Of a DNA stretch of 51,607 bases, positions 1 to 7,882 are shown piece by piece. Source of the DNA: Palsa-459 sp035937595 (GTDB lineage Bacteria > Actinomycetota > Acidimicrobiia > Acidimicrobiales > RAAP-2). Position 1 is the stretch's first letter. Each line of letters starts with the position of its first letter. Under the pieces are notes generated by a model, which was not told the origin of the DNA, did not search any database, and saw only the letters and a list, made by a program, of their open reading frames with translations. The DNA lies in assembly GCA_035937595.1 (NCBI GenBank), contig DASZHS010000042.1:1-51607 (forward strand), given 5' to 3'. A program made the position numbers and the translations under genes.

Positions 1-266
1 CGCGCGCCGACCGCCGGCGGGTACTGCGCGAGCGAGAGGGCGATCCCCGCGGCGGCGACACCCATGGAGATGGTGAGGACGCGGTACCACACCCGGTAGG
101 CCGAGATCCCGTACTGGCTGACGGGGTTGCGCAAGGGCGACAGTCCCGTCGGGGCGAGGTGCAGGTAGCACAGGACGGCGATCGCGGTCGCGGTGCCGGC
201 GAGGGAGCAGGCGCCGGCGACCTCGCCGATGCCCGGTGCCCCGACGTAGTGGACCGCGCCCGTCAC
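1..266 (-). CDS. DUF998-like membrane protein (partial, runs off left edge)
   Basis: The minus strand is open from a GTG at 266 to the window edge, and an in-frame TGA about 50 nt upstream means the start cannot lie much earlier. The visible 88 residues hold a hydrophobic helix (about residues 17-37), then the segment LSPLRNPVSQYGISAYR, then a second helix. This pattern of short helices with an NPVSxYG-type loop is typical of DUF998 integral membrane proteins, whose function is not well defined. It lies 45 nt downstream of the VOC gene on the same strand and may share its transcript. The C-terminal part is missing, so the family call rests on the N-terminus only. Confidence 0.6.
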   Translation of the reverse strand, partial: MTGAVHYVGAPGIGEVAGACSLAGTATAIAVLCYLHLAPTGLSPLRNPVSQYGISAYRVWYRVLTISMGVAAAGIALSLAQYPPAVGA

Positions 267-311
267 CCCGATCGGTCCGGGCGGCGACGGCTCGTTGCCG
301 CCGGCACCACG

Positions 312-677
312 TCAGCCATGGCACACCGCCTCGACGTTGTTCCCGTCGGGATCGCGCACGAAGGCGGCGAAGTACGCGGCGTGGTACTCGGGCCAGAGCC
401 TCGGCGCGTGGAGGATCTCGGCGCCCTGGGCGGCCGCGGCGTGATGGAAGGCGTCGACCGCCGCGTGGCTCGGCGCTCGGAACGAGACGTGCACCTCGCG
501 AGACGGACCGTCGGCGGCGCGCTGCCCGATCCAGAAGTCGGGACGCCCGTCGCTGCCGTAGCCGATGGCGTCGTCGACCTCCATCACCCGGACGATGCCG
601 AGCGGGAGGAGGACCTCGTCGTAGAAGGCGACGGCTCGCTCTGGCGCCGTGCTCTGCAGCGAGACGTGGTCGAGCAC
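312..677 (-). CDS. VOC (glyoxalase/bleomycin-resistance) superfamily protein
   Basis: A 121-residue single-domain VOC protein. It opens with VLDHVSLQST, the usual first beta strand carrying a metal-ligand His, and ends with VRDPDGNNVEAV, the standard last strand with a metal-ligand Glu. The middle has SREVHVSF and an FHHAAAAQGA helix. I chose the GTG at 677 because it starts exactly at the conserved first strand; the reading frame extends upstream without family resemblance. A CACACT hexamer six nt before this GTG fits the leaderless promoter pattern of the window. Substrate unknown; related proteins include glyoxalase-like and dioxygenase-like enzymes. Confidence 0.78.
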   Translation of the reverse strand: MLDHVSLQSTAPERAVAFYDEVLLPLGIVRVMEVDDAIGYGSDGRPDFWIGQRAADGPSREVHVSFRAPSHAAVDAFHHAAAAQGAEILHAPRLWPEYHAAYFAAFVRDPDGNNVEAVCHG

Positions 678-683
678 CGGCCG

Positions 684-689
684 AGTGTG
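684..689 (-). promoter_or_regulatory. Candidate -10 element, VOC gene (leaderless)
   Basis: CACACT on the minus strand, six nt before the GTG at 677. It is a weak match to TAnnnT but has the same spacing as elsewhere in the window. Confidence 0.3.
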
Positions 690-866
690 GCACGTCTGCG
701 CTGACGGGCGTCCGCTCGTGAAGAGCCTCCGGATGGCGAGCCGCTCGCGAGGATGCCGACGCCGCGTCAAGCGAAGCGTCGCGAGGGCCCGGCCCCGGTC
801 GTCGGTGCTCCGACGCGGCGGCACCGAGGCTCGCGGAGCGGCGAGCATGGGCAGCGTCGGACTCCG

Positions 867-872
867 TAGGAT
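867..872 (+). promoter_or_regulatory. Candidate -10 element, HhH-GPD gene (leaderless)
   Basis: TAGGAT seven nt before the ATG at 880, implying transcription starting at or near the start codon. The 678-866 stretch between the two divergent genes holds no other gene I can support. Confidence 0.5.
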
Positions 873-879
873 CACGGCC

Positions 880-1455
880 ATGGCCATGTGGCTCTCCGGT
901 GACCCGAAGGCGGACAAGCTCCTCGCAGCGTCGCCGATCGCCCTCATGATCGGCATGGTCCTCGACCAGCAGGTGCCGTTCGAGCGCGCCTTCTCGGCGC
1001 CCTACGACCTCCAGCAGCGCCTCGGCGTGAAGCTGAGCGCGAAGAAGCTCGCCGAGATGGACCCCGACACCGTGCTCGAGGCGTTCACGACGTACCGGGC
1101 GCTGCACCGCTTCCCCGGGGCGATGGCCGAGCGCACGCAGCGGCTCTGTCGGATCATCGTCGACGAGTGGGCCGGGAAGCCCGAGCGGATCTGGGAGACG
1201 GCGGCGTCCGGCGAGGAGCTGGTGCAGCGGCTGAAGAGCCTCCCGGGGTTCGGCGAGCAGAAGGCGAAGGTGTTCGCCGCCCTGCTCGGCAAGCAGCTGG
1301 GCTGTCGACCGAAGGGCTGGCGCGAGGCCACCTCCCCCTACGGCGACGCGGGGACCACGATCTCCGTCGCGGACATCCTCGACGCGAAGACGCTCGACAA
1401 GGTGCGCGCCCACAAGCGCGACAAGAAGGCGAAGGCGAAGCAGCCCTCCACGTGA
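880..1455 (+). CDS. HhH-GPD-type base excision DNA repair protein
   Basis: A 191-residue protein of the actinobacterial HhH-GPD group (TIGR03252-like). It opens MAMWLSGDPKADKLL, carries the helix ALMIGMVLDQQVPFERAF that resembles the EndoIII/MutY QQ-containing helix, and has the hairpin LKSLPGFGEQKAKVF near residue 120. It lacks the C-terminal 4Fe-4S cluster cysteines of EndoIII/MutY and ends in a basic tail (HKRDKKAKAKQ), which could aid DNA binding. The lesion specificity of this family is not established. Start choice: ATG at 880 sits seven nt after TAGGAT; a second ATG at 886 is possible. The stop overlaps the thiE GTG by four bases, so the two are probably translationally coupled. Confidence 0.8.
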   Translation: MAMWLSGDPKADKLLAASPIALMIGMVLDQQVPFERAFSAPYDLQQRLGVKLSAKKLAEMDPDTVLEAFTTYRALHRFPGAMAERTQRLCRIIVDEWAGKPERIWETAASGEELVQRLKSLPGFGEQKAKVFAALLGKQLGCRPKGWREATSPYGDAGTTISVADILDAKTLDKVRAHKRDKKAKAKQPST

Positions 1456-2090
1456 GCCTCCCCAACGGGGCGTGGTCGCTGTACCTGTGCACGCCCATCC
1501 GAGATGACCTCGTCGAGTTCGTGACGGCGTGCGTCGCCGGCGGCGTCGGCGTGGTCCAGCTGCGGGACAAGGTCCACGACGATCGCGAACTGCTCATCGC
1601 CGCCGAGCGACTCGCGTCGTGCTGCGGTGCGCTCCAGGTGCCGTTCCTCGTGAACGACCGGTGCGACGTGGCGCTCGCCGTCGGCGCCGACGGCGTCCAC
1701 GTCGGTCAGGACGACCTCCCCGTCCAAACGTGCCGCGACCTGCTCGGTGACGACGCCATCGTCGGGCTCTCGACGCACGCGCCCGGCGAGCTCGACGCCG
1801 CCCTCGACGAGGCGGTCAGCTACCTCTCGGCGGGACCCGTCGAGGCCACGCCGACCAAGCCCGGTCGACCCGGGACCGGCGTCGCCTACGCCGCGGCGGC
1901 GGCGCGGTGCGCGATGGTGCCGGTGTACGTGACCGGCGGCGTCTCGGTGGCCAGCGTCCCTGGGCTCGTGGCCGCCGGGCTGCGCCACTTCGTTGTCGTC
2001 CGGGCGCTCACCGAGTCGTCCGATCCCGCCTCGGCGGCGCGCGAGCTCACCGACGCCATCGCGCGGGCCGTCTCGGTCCAGCCGGCCTAA
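1452..2090 (+). CDS. thiE: Thiamine phosphate synthase (ThiE/TenI family)
   Basis: A 212-residue TIM-barrel protein. Visible ThiE hallmarks in order: VVQLRDK (substrate-binding strand), FLVNDRCDVAL, ADGVHVGQDDLP, GLSTHAPGE, YLSAGPVEATPTK (phosphate and pyrimidine region) and YVTGGVS near the C-terminus. The family joins hydroxymethylpyrimidine diphosphate to thiazole phosphate to give thiamine phosphate. The start GTG at 1452 overlaps the upstream TGA as GTGA and begins directly at the first conserved strand. No other thiamine gene is next to it, so TenI-type regulatory paralogs remain an alternative, but the catalytic motifs look intact. It overlaps the convergent hydrolase by four bases. 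Confidence 0.85.
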   Translation: MSLPNGAWSLYLCTPIRDDLVEFVTACVAGGVGVVQLRDKVHDDRELLIAAERLASCCGALQVPFLVNDRCDVALAVGADGVHVGQDDLPVQTCRDLLGDDAIVGLSTHAPGELDAALDEAVSYLSAGPVEATPTKPGRPGTGVAYAAAAARCAMVPVYVTGGVSVASVPGLVAAGLRHFVVVRALTESSDPASAARELTDAIARAVSVQPA

Positions 2091-2833
2091 CGGATCCGGT
2101 CGAGCCAGCCGATCAGCGTGGCGACCATCCTCGGGTCAGAGCGGAGCCAGTGGCCCGCGCCCTGGATGATGCGGAGCTCCGCAGGGCCGCCCGCAGCGGC
2201 GACGAGCTCTCGGGCCGCCTCGACGGGGACGAGCAGGTCCTCCGCCCCGTGCACGACGAGGAGGCGCCGCGGCGGGATCAGCGCGACCGAGGCGATCGGG
2301 TCGAACGCGTAGACGCCCTTGGCCAGCGTCTCGGCGTCGTCGAGGGGCATCGTCCGGTCGATCGCACCCGAGGCCATGACGGCCGCGAAGAGCCGGTCGG
2401 GCGGTCCGGCCCACCCCGCGACGTCGGCGGGCGTCGCGAAGGTGGCGACGCCGCGCACGCGCTCCTCGTGCCCGGCGAGGTCCAACGCGAGCACGCCCCC
2501 GAACCCGAAGCCGCCGAGCCACAGCCGGTGGTGCCGCGCGAGGAGGTGCTCGGCGACCGCGGCGAGGTCGTCACGCCACCTCGGTCCGGAGAACGTCCCG
2601 GGATTGTCGCCGACGCCCGACAGCGAGCACGCCGCGACCGTCCAGCCGGACTCCATCGACAGGTGGTCCGCCAGCTCGGGAAGGGTCCCCGCCGCCGTTC
2701 GGCCACCGCCCCGCGTGAGCGGGAGGCCGTGGCACACGAGCAGGCAGCGGCCCTCCACCTGGCGGGTGGGCGGCGTCGCGACGACGACGGACAGTGGACC
2801 GGTCGGACCCGCGACCTCCTCGGCGACCGGCAT
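2087..2833 (-). CDS. Alpha/beta-hydrolase-fold protein lacking the catalytic serine
   Basis: A 248-residue alpha/beta hydrolase of the S9/DUF-type 'serine aminopeptidase' group. It has the oxyanion region CHGLPLTRGGGR, a nucleophile-elbow segment WLGGFGFGG (residues 105-113), an acid candidate in HGAEDLLVP (Asp199) and the His in GAGHWL (His228). The expected GxSxG is GFGFG, so residue 110, normally the nucleophile, is Gly, encoded by GGG. The rest of the fold is well preserved, so this may be a non-catalytic binding protein or one using other chemistry. The gene starts 12 nt after the acyl-CoA dehydrogenase stop and is probably co-transcribed with it. Confidence 0.72.
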   Translation of the reverse strand: MPVAEEVAGPTGPLSVVVATPPTRQVEGRCLLVCHGLPLTRGGGRTAAGTLPELADHLSMESGWTVAACSLSGVGDNPGTFSGPRWRDDLAAVAEHLLARHHRLWLGGFGFGGVLALDLAGHEERVRGVATFATPADVAGWAGPPDRLFAAVMASGAIDRTMPLDDAETLAKGVYAFDPIASVALIPPRRLLVVHGAEDLLVPVEAARELVAAAGGPAELRIIQGAGHWLRSDPRMVATLIGWLDRIR

Positions 2834-2845
2834 CGCCGCGTGTGG

Positions 2846-3961
2846 CTAGATGCCCAGGCGCTGGGCGAGCAGCTCTCGGTGGTACGCCGGGTCACCCAGG
2901 AGGAGCTCGGAGCTCTTGGCGCGCTTGAAGTACAGGTGCGCGTGGTGCTCCCAGGTGAACCCGATACCTCCGTGGATCTGGATGTTCTCCCCGGCGCAGT
3001 GGAAGTACGCCTCCGAGCAGTAGGACTTGGCGAGACTGGCCGCGAGCGCCAGCTCCTCGTCGTCGGTGGCCGCGGCCCACGCCCCGTAGTAGGCGGCCGA
3101 CTTGGCCGACTCGACCTCGAGCAGCATGTCGGCGCACTTGTGCTTGATGGCCTGGAAGCTGCCGATCGGCCGGCCGAACTGCATCCGGTTCTTCGCGTAC
3201 TCGACGGCGTTGTCGAGCACGCGCTGCGCCCCGCCGACCTGCTCGGCGGCGAGGGCGACGGCCGCCAGCTGGAGCGTCTTTTCCAAGCCCGGCCCCGCGT
3301 CGCCGTCGCGCCCGACGAGGGACGCCGGCGTGCCGGCGAACTCGAGGCGCGCCTGCTTGCGGGTCTGGTCCATGGTCGCGAGCGGCGTGCGCGTGAGCCC
3401 CGGGGCCTCCGCGTCGACGGCGAAGAGGGACACCCCGGCGCCCGTGCGGGCGGCCACGAGGACGAGGCCGGCCGTGTGCCCGTCGAGGACGAAGCTCTTG
3501 TGGCCGTCGAGGGACCACGAACCGTCCCTCTTTGTCGCCGCCGTCGTGATCGCGTCGAGGTCCCACCGGCCGGTGTCCTCGGTGATCGCGAGCGTCGCGA
3601 TCGTCTCGCCCGAAGCGATCGTCGGGAGCCACTGCTTGGCGGCGACCTCGTCGCCCGAGGTGAGCAGCGCGTTGGCGCCGAGTGCCACGGTGGAGAAGTA
3701 CGGGGCGCACAGCAAGGCCGCGCCCATCTCCTCGAGGACCACGAGCAGCTCGACGTAGCCGAACCCCGCGCCGCCGTACGCCTCGGGGATCGTCATCGCC
3801 TGCAGGGCGAGCTGGTCGGCCATCTGGCGCCAGACCGCGGGGTCGTAGCCCTCGGTCGTCGCCATGAGGCGGCGCACCTCGGTCTCGGGTGACTTCTCCT
3901 CGAGGAATCGGCGGACGAGCCGGCGAAGCTCCTCTTGCTCCTCGCTGAAGCCGAAGTTCAT
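2846..3961 (-). CDS. Acyl-CoA dehydrogenase (FadE type)
   Basis: A 371-residue acyl-CoA dehydrogenase. The N-terminal helical domain starts MNFGFSEEQEELRRLVRRFLEE; the middle domain has IASGETIATLAITE and WSLDGHKSFVLDG; the C-terminal helices carry MQFGRPIGSFQAIKHKCADM and IQIHGGIGFTWEHHAHLYFKR. The canonical C-terminal YEGT glutamate is absent; the Glu in GFTWE is the candidate base, as in FadE-type enzymes that act on bulky acyl-CoAs, often as heteromers. Upstream of the ATG, GAGGGTGAG gives a clear ribosome-binding site. It lies first in a two-gene unit with the serine-less hydrolase. Substrate not predictable from this. Confidence 0.85.
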   Translation of the reverse strand: MNFGFSEEQEELRRLVRRFLEEKSPETEVRRLMATTEGYDPAVWRQMADQLALQAMTIPEAYGGAGFGYVELLVVLEEMGAALLCAPYFSTVALGANALLTSGDEVAAKQWLPTIASGETIATLAITEDTGRWDLDAITTAATKRDGSWSLDGHKSFVLDGHTAGLVLVAARTGAGVSLFAVDAEAPGLTRTPLATMDQTRKQARLEFAGTPASLVGRDGDAGPGLEKTLQLAAVALAAEQVGGAQRVLDNAVEYAKNRMQFGRPIGSFQAIKHKCADMLLEVESAKSAAYYGAWAAATDDEELALAASLAKSYCSEAYFHCAGENIQIHGGIGFTWEHHAHLYFKRAKSSELLLGDPAYHRELLAQRLGI

Positions 3962-4062
3962 CTCACCCTCGATTCTGGCGCGTACCGACCGGCTCGGCGC
4001 CTCTGGTTCTTACCAGACCGGCGGCGGGCACGACCAACCGCGCGGGCTGCGACACTGTGGGC

Positions 4063-4680
4063 ATGCAGGGCGTCGAGCGGATCTGGGAGGACGCCGCCGT
4101 CGAGGTCCACCGCCTCGTCGTCGGACCGATCGCGAACAACGTCTACGTGGTGCGCTGCCGGCGGACCGGCGACGCACTCCTGATCGACGCCGCCAACGAG
4201 CACGACCGGCTGCTCGAGGTGTGTCGTGCGCTCGGCGTGGGGACGATCGTCGAGACCCACGGGCACTGGGACCACGTCGCGGCGGTCGGCGCGGTCCGCG
4301 ACGCGGGCTTCGAGGTCGCCGTGCGCAAGGAAGACGCGGGCATGCTCGAGAGCTACGACCTGCTGTTGGAGGACGACGACGTCCTCGAGGTCGGACGGCT
4401 GCGCGTGCGGACCGTGCACACCCCCGGGCACACGCCGGGCTCGATCTGCTTCGCCGTCGAGGGCACGCCGCTGTTCTTCAGCGGGGACACGCTGTTCCCC
4501 GGGGGGCCCGGCAACACGCAGACCGATCTCGGGGACTTCTCGGTCATCATCCGCTCGATCACCGATCGGATCTACTCGGCGTACCCCGACGAGACCATCG
4601 TGCTCCCGGGCCACGGCGCGATGACCACCGTCGGCGTCGAGCGCCCGCACCTCGACGAGTGGGTCGAGCGCGGCTGGTAG
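4063..4680 (+). CDS. MBL-fold metallo-hydrolase (glyoxalase II-like)
   Basis: A 205-residue metallo-beta-lactamase-fold hydrolase. Metal ligands are visible in ETHGHWDHVAAV (HxHxDH), VHTPGHTPGS (His), FFSGDTLFPGGPG (bridging Asp) and VLPGHGAMTTVG (last His), the arrangement of glyoxalase II and related thioester hydrolases. The protein starts at ATG 4063; a GTG two codons upstream (4057) is an alternative. The N-terminal VHRLVVGPIANNVYVVRC is the first beta hairpin of the fold. It stands alone between two oppositely oriented genes. The substrate cannot be assigned; hydroxyacylglutathione-like or mycothiol thioesters are possible. Confidence 0.85.
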   Translation: MQGVERIWEDAAVEVHRLVVGPIANNVYVVRCRRTGDALLIDAANEHDRLLEVCRALGVGTIVETHGHWDHVAAVGAVRDAGFEVAVRKEDAGMLESYDLLLEDDDVLEVGRLRVRTVHTPGHTPGSICFAVEGTPLFFSGDTLFPGGPGNTQTDLGDFSVIIRSITDRIYSAYPDETIVLPGHGAMTTVGVERPHLDEWVERGW

Positions 4681-4693
4681 TTGCGCCACCAAC

Positions 4694-5233
4694 TCAGGGG
4701 CGCCGGCCGAGGAAGCACAGCAGCCTCGTCTGTTCGTCCGCGTCCTCCTCCACCGGGACCTTGTCGGCGAAGCCGTGCGAACGGAGGACCTCGTCGAACG
4801 GGGTCATGGCTGCATAGGTGTGTGTGACGAGCGCGGGGTCGAGATGCTCGTCGCCCCCTGTCGCTCGGGCCAGGTCCCAGGTGTGCACGAGCAGGTCGTG
4901 GACGACCACCGAGCTCACGAGCTGCTTGAGCGCCATCGGACCGAACGGGCTCTCGACCACCGTCGCGCCGAGCCCGGGGTCGGCGACCTTCGCGTGGAGG
5001 CTCGCGACCGCGGCGTCGAACCTCGCGACGTCGCCGTCGGTGGCGCCCTCGGCGATCGGCGTGCCGACCAGGTTGCCCACCAGCTCGACGACCCCCACCG
5101 CGTGGTCGATGAGCTCGCGGGCGCGCCACCCGCTGCAGGGCGTCGGGCGCTCCGCGTCGCCGGGCTCGAGCAGCACCAGGCGCCGCCGGAACCCCGCGGC
5201 GGCGGCGTCGAGTCGCTCGAGCGTGCTGGTCAT
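4694..5233 (-). CDS. TIGR03086-family, DinB/mycothiol-dependent-isomerase-like protein
   Basis: A 179-residue helical-bundle protein. The segment PTPCSGWRARELIDHAVGVVELV matches the first-helix pattern of the actinobacterial TIGR03086/maleylpyruvate-isomerase N-terminal family (PCxxWxxxxLxxH), where the His is a metal ligand. A second pair of candidate ligands lies in SVVVHDLLVHTWDLARATG, also a family hallmark. Members are linked to mycothiol-dependent chemistry, but most are uncharacterised. The ATG at 5233 is preceded by GAGGAGGACC, a strong ribosome-binding site. It ends 13 nt from the convergent MBL gene and is divergent from sufC1. Confidence 0.8.
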   Translation of the reverse strand: MTSTLERLDAAAAGFRRRLVLLEPGDAERPTPCSGWRARELIDHAVGVVELVGNLVGTPIAEGATDGDVARFDAAVASLHAKVADPGLGATVVESPFGPMALKQLVSSVVVHDLLVHTWDLARATGGDEHLDPALVTHTYAAMTPFDEVLRSHGFADKVPVEEDADEQTRLLCFLGRRP

Positions 5234-5413
5234 GGTCCTCCTCGTCCGCGGAGAGTCTGCCCGACCGGTGCCGTAACGCCACGCTCGGGACGGCGTCGGT
5301 CCGTCCGCACGCGCTCGGTGTGCCCTTTGCGAACCTGGTCCGCGTGCCGAGGTGCGACGCGCGACGCGAGGGGCAGGACCTTCGTCGACGGAGGTCGCGA
5401 GGGACCCCACCGA

Positions 5414-5419
5414 TAGGCT
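5414..5419 (+). promoter_or_regulatory. Candidate -10 element, sufC1-sufS-sufU operon (leaderless)
   Basis: TAGGCT six nt before the GTG at 5426; no Shine-Dalgarno sequence fits in the gap. No convincing -35 hexamer is visible 16-18 nt upstream. Confidence 0.5.
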
Positions 5420-5425
5420 GGCGCG

Positions 5426-6184
5426 GTGACACACCCGCTGCTCGAGCTTCACGACGTCACGTGCGTCGCCGAGGGCGTCGAGATCCTGCGGGGCGTGGAC
5501 CTCGTCGTCGGCGAGGGTGAGGTCCACGCGATCATGGGTCCGAACGGTGCCGGCAAGTCGACGCTGGCCTCGCTCATCATGGGCAGCCCGGACTACCAGC
5601 GGACCGCTGGGCAGATCCTGCTGCGCGGCGTCGACGTGGCCACGATGACCGTCGACGAGCGCGCCCGCCAGGGACTGTTCCTCGCGTTCCAGTACCCCGA
5701 GTCGATCCCCGGGGTCTCGGTCATCCAGTTCCTTCGACAGGCGATCGCCGCCAGGACGGGGGTGACCGACCTCTCCGTGCTCGAGGTGCGGCTCTCCCTC
5801 GACGAGTGGATGGACCGCCTCGGCATGGAGCGTGCCTTCGCGGAGCGCCACCTGAACGAGGGCTTCTCCGGCGGGGAGCGCAAGCGCAACGAGATCCTGC
5901 AGCTCGCCCTCCTCGAGCCCGACGTCGCGATCCTCGATGAGACCGACTCGGGGCTCGACATCGACGCCTTGCGCACCGTCGCGAGCGGCGTCCAGGCCGT
6001 CCGCGAGCGGCGACCCACCATGGCCGTCGTGGTCGTGACGCACTACGCCGCGCTGCTCGAGACGCTCGTGCCCGACCACGTCCACGTCTTGCTCGAAGGC
6101 AGGATCGTCGCGAGTGGCGGGCCCGAGCTCGCCGCGGTCATCGACGCCGAGGGCTACGACGCCGTGCGGGCGGCGGCCAGGTGA
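5426..6184 (+). CDS. sufC: Fe-S cluster assembly ATPase SufC (copy 1)
   Basis: A 252-residue ABC-type ATPase that drives the SufBCD Fe-S scaffold complex. Walker A is GPNGAGKST, the Q-loop lies in FLAFQYPESIPGV, the signature is FSGGERKRNE (a SufC hallmark) and Walker B is VAILDETDSGLDIDAL, followed by the switch His in VVVTHY. The segment AFQYPxxIPGV is SufC-specific and separates it from transport ATPases. It is followed by sufS with a four-base GTGA overlap. This is one of two SufC genes in the window; the other accompanies sufD. The two are clearly diverged paralogs rather than a recent duplication. Confidence 0.93.
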   Translation: MTHPLLELHDVTCVAEGVEILRGVDLVVGEGEVHAIMGPNGAGKSTLASLIMGSPDYQRTAGQILLRGVDVATMTVDERARQGLFLAFQYPESIPGVSVIQFLRQAIAARTGVTDLSVLEVRLSLDEWMDRLGMERAFAERHLNEGFSGGERKRNEILQLALLEPDVAILDETDSGLDIDALRTVASGVQAVRERRPTMAVVVVTHYAALLETLVPDHVHVLLEGRIVASGGPELAAVIDAEGYDAVRAAAR

Positions 6185-7416
6185 GCCGCTTCGATCCCGA
6201 GCGGGTCCGCGGCGACGTTCCGGAGCTCCGCCGGACGGTCCACGGCCTGGAGATGGCCTACCTGGACTCCGCGGCGTCCTCGCTCCCGCCGCGCGCGGTG
6301 ATCGAGGCGATGTCGCGGTACTACGAGCGGACCCACACGAACGTGCATCGCGGCGTCTACGAGATCGCCGAGGAGGCGACCGAGGCCTACGAGCACGCCC
6401 GGCTCGCCGTCGGCCGGTTCATCGGCGCGGCCGACCCCGCGCACGAGATCGTCTTCACGAAGAACGCCACAGAGGCGTTCAACCTGTTCGCGCGCTCCTG
6501 GGGTGCGACGACCCTTCGCGAGGGTGACGTCGTGGTGCTGACCGAGATGGAGCACCACGCGAACCTGGTCCCCTGGCTCCAGCTGAAGGCGGACCGTGGC
6601 ATCGAGCTGCGCTACCTGTCGGTGACCGACAGCTTCCGGCTCGATCTGCACGACCTCGACGAGCGGCTGGCCGGCGCCAAGCTCCTGAGCGTGACGGGGA
6701 TGTCCAACGTGCTCGGCACGATCCCGCCCATCCGGCGGCTCGCCGACGCCGCGCACGCGGCCGGCGCCCTGCTCTCGATCGACGCGGCCCAGCTCGTCGG
6801 GCACGCGCCGATGGACGTGGGCGACCTCGGTGTCGACGTGGCGTGCTTCAGCGCGCACAAGATGCTCGGGCCGACCGGCATCGGCGTGCTCTGGGCGCGC
6901 GCCGAGCTGCTCGAGTCGATGCCCCCCTTCCTCGGCGGGGGCGGCATGATCCTCGACGTGCGCCTCGACGGCTTCCGGCCCGCCGAGGTCCCCCATCGCT
7001 TCGAGGCCGGGACCCCGCCGATCGCCGAGGCCGTGGGGCTCACGGCCGCGGTGCGCTATCTCGAGGGGCTAACGATGGACGCCGTCCAGGCGCACGACCT
7101 CGAGCTCACTGGCTACGCGCTCGAGCGCCTCGGTTCGCGCTTCGGCGACAAGGTCCGCGTGTACAGCCCGCCGGACCTCGTCGAGCGCGGCGGCGTGCTC
7201 TCGCTCGAGCTCCAGGGCGTCCACGCCCACGACCTCGCCCAGGTCCTCGACCGCCACGGTGTGTGCGTGCGGCCGGGGCACCACTGCGCGAAGCCCCTGA
7301 TGCGTCGACTGGGCGTCACCGCCCTGGCGCGCGTCAGCTTCGGCCCTTACTCGGTGGAGCGCGACGTCGACGCCCTGCTCGACGGCATCGACCACGCGCT
7401 CGGGATGTTCGGCTGA
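6181..7416 (+). CDS. sufS: Cysteine desulfurase SufS
   Basis: A 411-residue PLP-dependent class V aminotransferase-fold enzyme that takes sulfur from cysteine for Fe-S assembly. Visible hallmarks: FTKNATEAFN (PLP phosphate contact), TEMEHHANLVPW (stacking His), SIDAAQLVGHAP (PLP Asp and Gln), CFSAHKMLGPTG with the Schiff-base lysine near residue 227, and VRPGHHCAKPLM with the catalytic cysteine near residue 369. The RxGHHCAxPxM segment is the group II (SufS) type with a short loop. It is coupled to sufC1 upstream and to sufU two nt downstream, matching the known SufS-SufU partnership in Gram-positive bacteria. Confidence 0.95.
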   Translation: MSRFDPERVRGDVPELRRTVHGLEMAYLDSAASSLPPRAVIEAMSRYYERTHTNVHRGVYEIAEEATEAYEHARLAVGRFIGAADPAHEIVFTKNATEAFNLFARSWGATTLREGDVVVLTEMEHHANLVPWLQLKADRGIELRYLSVTDSFRLDLHDLDERLAGAKLLSVTGMSNVLGTIPPIRRLADAAHAAGALLSIDAAQLVGHAPMDVGDLGVDVACFSAHKMLGPTGIGVLWARAELLESMPPFLGGGGMILDVRLDGFRPAEVPHRFEAGTPPIAEAVGLTAAVRYLEGLTMDAVQAHDLELTGYALERLGSRFGDKVRVYSPPDLVERGGVLSLELQGVHAHDLAQVLDRHGVCVRPGHHCAKPLMRRLGVTALARVSFGPYSVERDVDALLDGIDHALGMFG

Positions 7417-7418
7417 CG

Positions 7419-7874
7419 ATGGACGACCTCGAAGACCTGTACCGCGAGATCATCCTCGACCACTACCGCTCGCCGAGGAACCACGGCGAGCTCCCGACGC
7501 CGCCCGCGCATCGCACCGAGGGGTTCAACCCGCTGTGCGGTGACGAGATCGTGCTCACGGTCGTCGTGGACGAGGGCACGATCAGCGACGTCAAGGTCGC
7601 CGGGCACGGGTGCTCGATCTCGCAGTCGTCCGCCTCCCTCATGACGGGCGCGGTCAAGGGCAAGTCGGTGGACGACGCGCGGCACGCGATGCGGTCGTTC
7701 AAGCGGATGATGACCGTCGCCGACGACGCCGACGAGGCGGAGGAGCCCGTGGACGTGCGGTCCCTGGGTGAGCTCGCCGCCCTCCAGGGTGTGGTCAAGT
7801 TCCCCGTCCGCATCAAGTGCGCCACGCTCGCGTGGAACACCCTCGACCAGGCGCTGGTCGAGCTCGACGCCTAG
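7419..7874 (+). CDS. sufU: SufU, zinc-dependent sulfurtransferase partner of SufS
   Basis: A 151-residue SufU. It opens MDDLEDLYREIILDHYRSPRN, typical of the family. The three conserved cysteines are in NPLCGDE (Cys40, with Asp42), GHGCSISQSSASLM (Cys65) and VRIKCATLAWNTL (near residue 128). The roughly 20-residue insertion between the second and third cysteines that distinguishes SufU from IscU is present. In Gram-positive SUF systems SufU accepts persulfide from SufS through a Zn site built from these residues. The gene starts two nt after the sufS stop and ends eight nt from the convergent LCP gene. Confidence 0.93.
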   Translation: MDDLEDLYREIILDHYRSPRNHGELPTPPAHRTEGFNPLCGDEIVLTVVVDEGTISDVKVAGHGCSISQSSASLMTGAVKGKSVDDARHAMRSFKRMMTVADDADEAEEPVDVRSLGELAALQGVVKFPVRIKCATLAWNTLDQALVELDA

Positions 7875-7882
7875 GACACTCG

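Noticed and set aside
1907..3892. Long open frame on + antisense to the hydrolase and acyl-CoA dehydrogenase
   Set aside because: Low-complexity Arg/Asp/Gly/Val-rich translation, opposite to two genes with clear motifs.
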